Assembly (NCBI RefSeq): GCF_900102635.1
Contig: NZ_FMZQ01000006.1
Coordinates: 62,001 to 126,000 of the forward strand
Direction: 5' to 3'
Origin: Ectopseudomonas chengduensis
Lineage (GTDB): Bacteria; Pseudomonadota; Gammaproteobacteria; Pseudomonadales; Pseudomonadaceae
Length of the DNA: 64,000 nt
The notes under the pieces were generated by a model. The model was given only the letters and a program-made list of their open reading frames with translations, did not search any database and was not told the DNA's origin. Shown here one piece after another: positions 63,001 through 64,000 of the stretch (its first letter is position 1; each line of letters opens with the position of its first letter). Made by a program: the position numbers and the translations under genes.

Positions 63001-64000
63001 ATATACCCGGTGCCAACAACGCGACGTTCCTGCCCGGCCAGGCCCTGGCCGGACAGATGCTCCGCGTGCTGGTCAGTTATACCGACAATGGCAATACCCT
63101 CGAACTGGTGACCTCGGTCGCCGTGATGCTCGGCCTGGGTATCGCCGGTACTGCCGGTGACGATCTGCTGATCGGCACGCCCGCCGTGGATATGCTCGAG
63201 GGCATGGCAGGCAACGACACCCTCATCGGTCTGGCCAGCGATGACCTGCTCTATGGCGGCGAAGGCAATGACTTCATCGATGGTGGAGAAGGCGATGACC
63301 TGATGGTCGGTGGCCCGGGCAACGATACCTATGTAGTCGACAGTGTTGGCGATCAGGTCGTTGAGCTGGCCGGCGAGGGCACGGATACCGTGCGGACCAC
63401 GCTCGCCAGTTACAGCCTGGGCGATCAGGTGGAGAACCTGACTTTCATCGGCACGGGCAACTTCACCGGCGCCGGCAATGCGCTCAGTAACCTGATCATC
63501 GGCGGTACCGGGGATGACACGCTGCAGGGCGGCGATGGCAACGATACCCTGCAAGGCGGCACTGGCAATGATCTGCTCGATGGCGGCACAGGTACCGACA
63601 GCATGAGTGGCGGTGCTGGTGACGATATCTACAGGGTGGATAACTTCGCCGATCAGGTCAACGAGGCGGCCAATGCCGGCAACGATACCGTGCTCACCAC
63701 ACTGGCCAGTTACGTGCTGGGCGCCAACGTTGAGAATCTCAGCTTCATCGGCGTCGGGGCGTTCGTCGGAACCGGTAATACCCTGGCCAACGTCATCGTC
63801 GGTGGCGGCAGTAACGACACGCTCAACGGTGGGGCGGGTAACGACACCCTGATTGGTGGCACGGGCGCCGACATCATGATCGGCGGTGCTGGCAACGATA
63901 CCTATGAGGTCGACGAAGTCGGTGATCAGGTCGTGGAAGGTGCGGGCGGCGGTACGGATCTGGTTCGCACCACGCTGACCAGCTACACCCTGGGCGCCAA
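54084..64000 (+). CDS. Giant RTX protein with two heme-peroxidase modules (partial)
   Basis: The frame from 54084 is open to the window end: at least 3,305 codons, C-terminus missing. It has no signal peptide and GGAAGGAA before the ATG. Module 1 is an animal-type heme peroxidase with distal His198 (GQFFDHGLD), Arg438 (GDGRVNENIGL) and proximal His562 (VYRFGHSML). Glycine/aspartate RTX nonapeptides follow (about 56740-57000), then a beta-rich Ig-like piece. Module 2 repeats all of this: His1647, Arg1885, His2007, RTX near 61150-61400, two Ig-like pieces. From 63150 onward more RTX blocks alternate with a non-RTX unit. The protein should use hydrogen peroxide and be secreted by the divergent type I system. 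Pseudomonas putida encodes a comparable RTX peroxidase beside type I secretion genes. Confidence 0.93.
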   Translation, partial: MADFIKSDLKFILQQIFIAEAHAAGQSLSELLPNSQVPWGLRTVDGSYNNLVEGRTFWGAADQEFLLLLDQQFRNDQDGDTFDMNGAAPGGLVTNTDYGAAGNVADADPRIISNLIVDQTISNPAAVQVFIDAGMGVLADGSQLDPDGNPYPVGTVLDLDGVAIPAGQSLFIPNTAPDEGLSAGFNTWFTFFGQFFDHGLDLVNKGDNGFVFIALQPDDPLYNPATPQTNFMVITRASVEVDADGNRVHVNQTTPFVDQNQTYSSHASHQVFLRAYVLVDGQPMATGKLLTNRDLGGDGIFGTEDDVELGGMATWAVLKAQARDVLGIELDDQDVGRVPLLATDQYGNFIPGANGMPQLVTAGGLVEASLDAPVDASLALTTGHGFLDDIAHSANPFNSQTGAPLVADADGVAGVNDGLAGTYDDELLDAHFMAGDGRVNENIGLTAVHHVFHAEHNRLVEHTKDVALQAAADGDIAFLNQWLLQPVGAIPADLSTLVWNGERLFQAAKFGTEMQYQHLVFEEFARKVQPLVDEFLIPNGYDATINPAIMAEFAHTVYRFGHSMLTETVDRFDPSFQNDSSMGLIEAFLNPLAFNDNGTLTPEEAAGAIVRGLTRQLGNEIDEFVTGALRSNLLGLPLDLAAINLARGRDTGVPSLNEARAEFYAMTGDSQLKPYTSWLDFALHLKHPESLINFIAAYGTHASITGVTSLAAKRAAAMDIVFGGGAISDDARMAFLNGPAASTGVNDIDFWIGGLAEQIMPFGGMLGSSFNFVFETQMEALQNGDRFYYLARLDGLNFLTEMEDNSFAKLVMRHTDAVHLPADIFSRPGLILEVNQSAQFNDGLGSADPVGDNPLIPLVIRDNPETPGVETNYLRYTGDEHVVLGGTAGDDVMIGSIGDDTLWGDGGNDRLEGGDGNDMIEGGAGHDIITDKGGDDVLKGGDGNDVIHGGNGFNLILGGHGNDFIITGEDVSEVFAGTGNDFILGAKGNLQTMGNEGDDWIEIGTQDGAPGDNLEPFASDSVNGHDVFITGPGFDELIGEGGDDIMVGSEGADHFDGGSGFDWAVYKNDPFGVKVDLIVDDFVEPPVAPSNAGILDRFAEVEGLSGSAHADILRGDNADAALIAQAGARGSVLTAEGIARIAGMQQMLTEFFGAPQSSFGSGNIILGGGSSDVLEGRGGDDLLDGDRWLNVRISVRAGMDADGNPSGPEIASFNSMKDMMHLMLDGTYNPGQLMIVREILDSADSFDTALYAGPRENYTVTTLAGVTIVTDNVGDEGTDRLLNIERIQFADSALVWVGGQFVDEVAGTQQGGNFSPTGTLQILDAGSGNPDSTPAVGQLLRVSAAGVVDADNAGGLITGRPVSYVWQYEAEPGSGIFQDIIVEGGARPSTQDGVSYRVTPDLDGLAIRVIATYQDDNGVLERVSSAATQPVAGGSIPLPPPPLPVESDVVSPGNGLRLIRSDLQFILDQILIAERHAAGEDLMDIIPNSRLPWGLRTVDGSFNNLVPGQQYFGAADQPFPTATTQNFINDPDGDSIDLNGPLPGGVFVNGNYAYDPTNPASPRDVVDADPRTISNLIVDQTITNLAAVQAYVDAGLGTLDANGVLLDLNGQPIPGGVPLFIPNSAPDEGLSAGFNSWFTLFGQFFDHGLDLVNKGGNGTVFIPLQPDDPLYVEGGSANFMVLTRATNQAVLAGTDGVLGTSDDVHVHVNQTTPFVDQNQTYTSHASHQVFLREYAMTDEGPVATGRLLNGADGGLPTWAEIKAQALDMLGIVLSDADVVNVPLLATDQYGKFIPGGNGYPQFVTGGGLVSAGPGGVEVPNDVIRTNHAFLDDIAHNANPFNSQTGALKTADGDDAVGLTLGGGQSSGNTYDDELLDAHFITGDGRGNENIGLTAIHHVFHAEHNRVVAHTKDVVLASNDINFINQWLLEPVNSLPGSPDGLVWNGERLFQAARFATEMQYQHLVFEEFARKVQPQVDVFFNATQVYDSTLNPAILAEFAHVVYRFGHSMLTETVDRFDPNFVSSELGLIEAFLNPLMFNQLRNPDFDPLQPVGPGNPEYITVSAEEAAGALARGMTRQLGNEIDEFVTEALRNNLLGLPLDLATINLARGRDTGVPSLNAARQEFYNMTGDSQLKPYTSWVDFAMNLKHQTSLVNFIAAYGTHEALLALDVNTLAEKRAVAFALVFGGTALINEGTAEERLFDADGAGVNRAAFLYGPAATTGVNAIDFWIGGLAEKIMPFGGMLGSTFNFVFETQMEALQDADRFYYLERLAGLNMLTEMENNFFSRIVMANTDATHLPGDIFSTPGFILEVDQARQYTGLGDDGRADPEGDNPLLPDVMRGPNFLQYNGGEHVVLGGTDGNDTLVGGIGDDTLWGDAGNDRLEGGFGNDLHMGGAGDDIITDMGGDDIIRAGEGNDVVHAGNGINLVMAGHGKDFVISGEDSTEVFGGPGDDFILGTRGNEAQFGNEGNDWLELGGPDGNGGDNFNEFGLDDVIGHDVFIGEFGIIDRMDGEGGDDIMFGNGGEGDRYVGGSGFDWAGFRDDPFGVNVDFRLRAFDETPVAPSDVSVLARFEFMEGLSGSHHADILNGDDRDATAIALSGAYGSVLSDDYMDMVDGLRAFINQLADPLTTSGEVTSFGAGNIILGGNGSDLIAGNGGDDLIDGDMWLNVRISVRANNDGTGPEIATFNSMVPMIPFMLNGTYNPGQLVIVRELMPGTVDPNNLGNSFDTAVYSGLMSEYEVIEWGDGLWGVRHIGPAPVDNDGDGQLDAVGADGADMIRNIERIQFNDQAMVLVEGRNAEVEGVLRISDGSPSVGQVLSVSAALVRDADNIGVGNPNGAITGPISYYWQVDPEGDGTFEDIVTENIGGEAARATGPNFTVTPELEGLALRVKAIYKDAHGVLETVFSTPTTAVTLVGDPNDLPVGTVSLSNPLPLSGQPLSAILDFTDADGLAGVEFHYQWQRGDGVSFTDIPGANNATFLPGQALAGQMLRVLVSYTDNGNTLELVTSVAVMLGLGIAGTAGDDLLIGTPAVDMLEGMAGNDTLIGLASDDLLYGGEGNDFIDGGEGDDLMVGGPGNDTYVVDSVGDQVVELAGEGTDTVRTTLASYSLGDQVENLTFIGTGNFTGAGNALSNLIIGGTGDDTLQGGDGNDTLQGGTGNDLLDGGTGTDSMSGGAGDDIYRVDNFADQVNEAANAGNDTVLTTLASYVLGANVENLSFIGVGAFVGTGNTLANVIVGGGSNDTLNGGAGNDTLIGGTGADIMIGGAGNDTYEVDEVGDQVVEGAGGGTDLVRTTLTSYTLGA
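56737..57060 (+). repeat. RTX nonapeptide block 1
   Basis: Tandem 27-base units encoding GGxGxDxLx-type calcium-binding turns (GSIGDDTLWGDGGNDRLEGG and onward) directly after the first peroxidase domain. Confidence 0.85.
61153..61500 (+). repeat. RTX nonapeptide block 2
   Basis: The same arrangement after the second peroxidase domain (GGIGDDTLWGDAGNDRLEGG and onward), homologous to block 1 and positioned about 4.4 kb further on. Confidence 0.85.
63150..64000 (+). repeat. C-terminal RTX array with alternating spacer units
   Basis: Calcium-binding nonapeptides alternate with a spacer of about 60 residues beginning NDTYVVDSVGDQVVE and containing TTLASYSLG. Spacers begin at 63321, 63621 and 63894. 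The array continues past the window end. Confidence 0.88.

Noticed and set aside
55242-63554. Two minus-strand frames of 1,089 and 1,059 codons over the RTX gene
   Set aside because: Both mirror the repetitive Gly/Asp codons of the RTX peroxidase and resemble each other only because the sense modules are duplicated; no ribosome site or domain.
54084-64000. RTX nonapeptide repeats considered as a CRISPR or tandem DNA repeat of another kind
   Set aside because: Units are in frame, encode GGxGxDxLx, and vary at third positions as coding repeats do; no spacers.

Overview
The window is a GC-rich chromosomal segment from a Pseudomonas-type gammaproteobacterium. I infer the P. oleovorans/mendocina side of the genus from the protein sequences and the repeat families, not from any marker gene. 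Most of it is dense core and near-core genome. I see no prophage, CRISPR array or intact insertion sequence.

Layout. 1-6.8 kb: tail of an ABC-transporter binding protein, then cysM, rlmD, relA and mazG, and a DUF2058 protein. 6.8-11.3 kb: a Rof-like protein, an OprD-family porin, a DUF5610 protein behind a very good flagellar sigma-28 promoter, a glutaredoxin-like protein, tRNA-Pro(CGG), a DUF903 lipoprotein and mobA. 11.4-15.0 kb: moaB-moeA, two NlpC/P60 lipoproteins and an HNH protein. 15.0-24.5 kb: a cobalamin riboswitch followed by a ten-gene aerobic-type cobalamin operon (cobO, cobB, bluB, cobD, cobC, cobQ, cobU/P, cobT, alpha-ribazole phosphatase, cobS/V), nearly all translationally coupled. 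24.5-33.6 kb: a MarR regulator, an MFS transporter with a 41-residue partner ORF, a periplasmic glutathione peroxidase, a family I lipase with its foldase, a hybrid sensor kinase, a NarL/LuxR regulator and a FadL-type porin. 33.8-49 kb: sulfurtransferase, gdhA, housekeeping genes (rnd, ycgL, ycgN, a TrmH-family methyltransferase, yajD, ptrB, HIT and others). 49-64 kb: a type I secretion operon (TolC, HlyD and ABC proteins) divergent from a giant RTX protein of more than 3,300 codons with two tandem animal-type heme-peroxidase modules. That protein runs off the window end.

The most unusual structure is non-coding. Six copies of a small terminal-inverted-repeat element (four of type A, 140-170 bp; two of type B, 184-185 bp) share a core but differ in their tips. 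They are flanked by 4-bp direct repeats with a central TA (CTAG, GTAA). Five of the six sit so that the target duplication forms the stop codon of the neighbouring gene (relA, moeA, the 41-residue ORF, ycgL, yajD). The sixth lies inside the cobalamin riboswitch, between its conserved core and the B12 box. A separate REP/REPIN family also overlaps stop codons (cobQ, ptrB).

How the genes work together: the cob operon makes adenosylcobalamin under riboswitch control. mobA, moaB and moeA serve molybdenum cofactor synthesis. The lipase and foldase form one extracellular lipase unit, next to a two-component pair and a fatty-acid porin. The type I secretion operon most likely exports the neighbouring RTX peroxidase.
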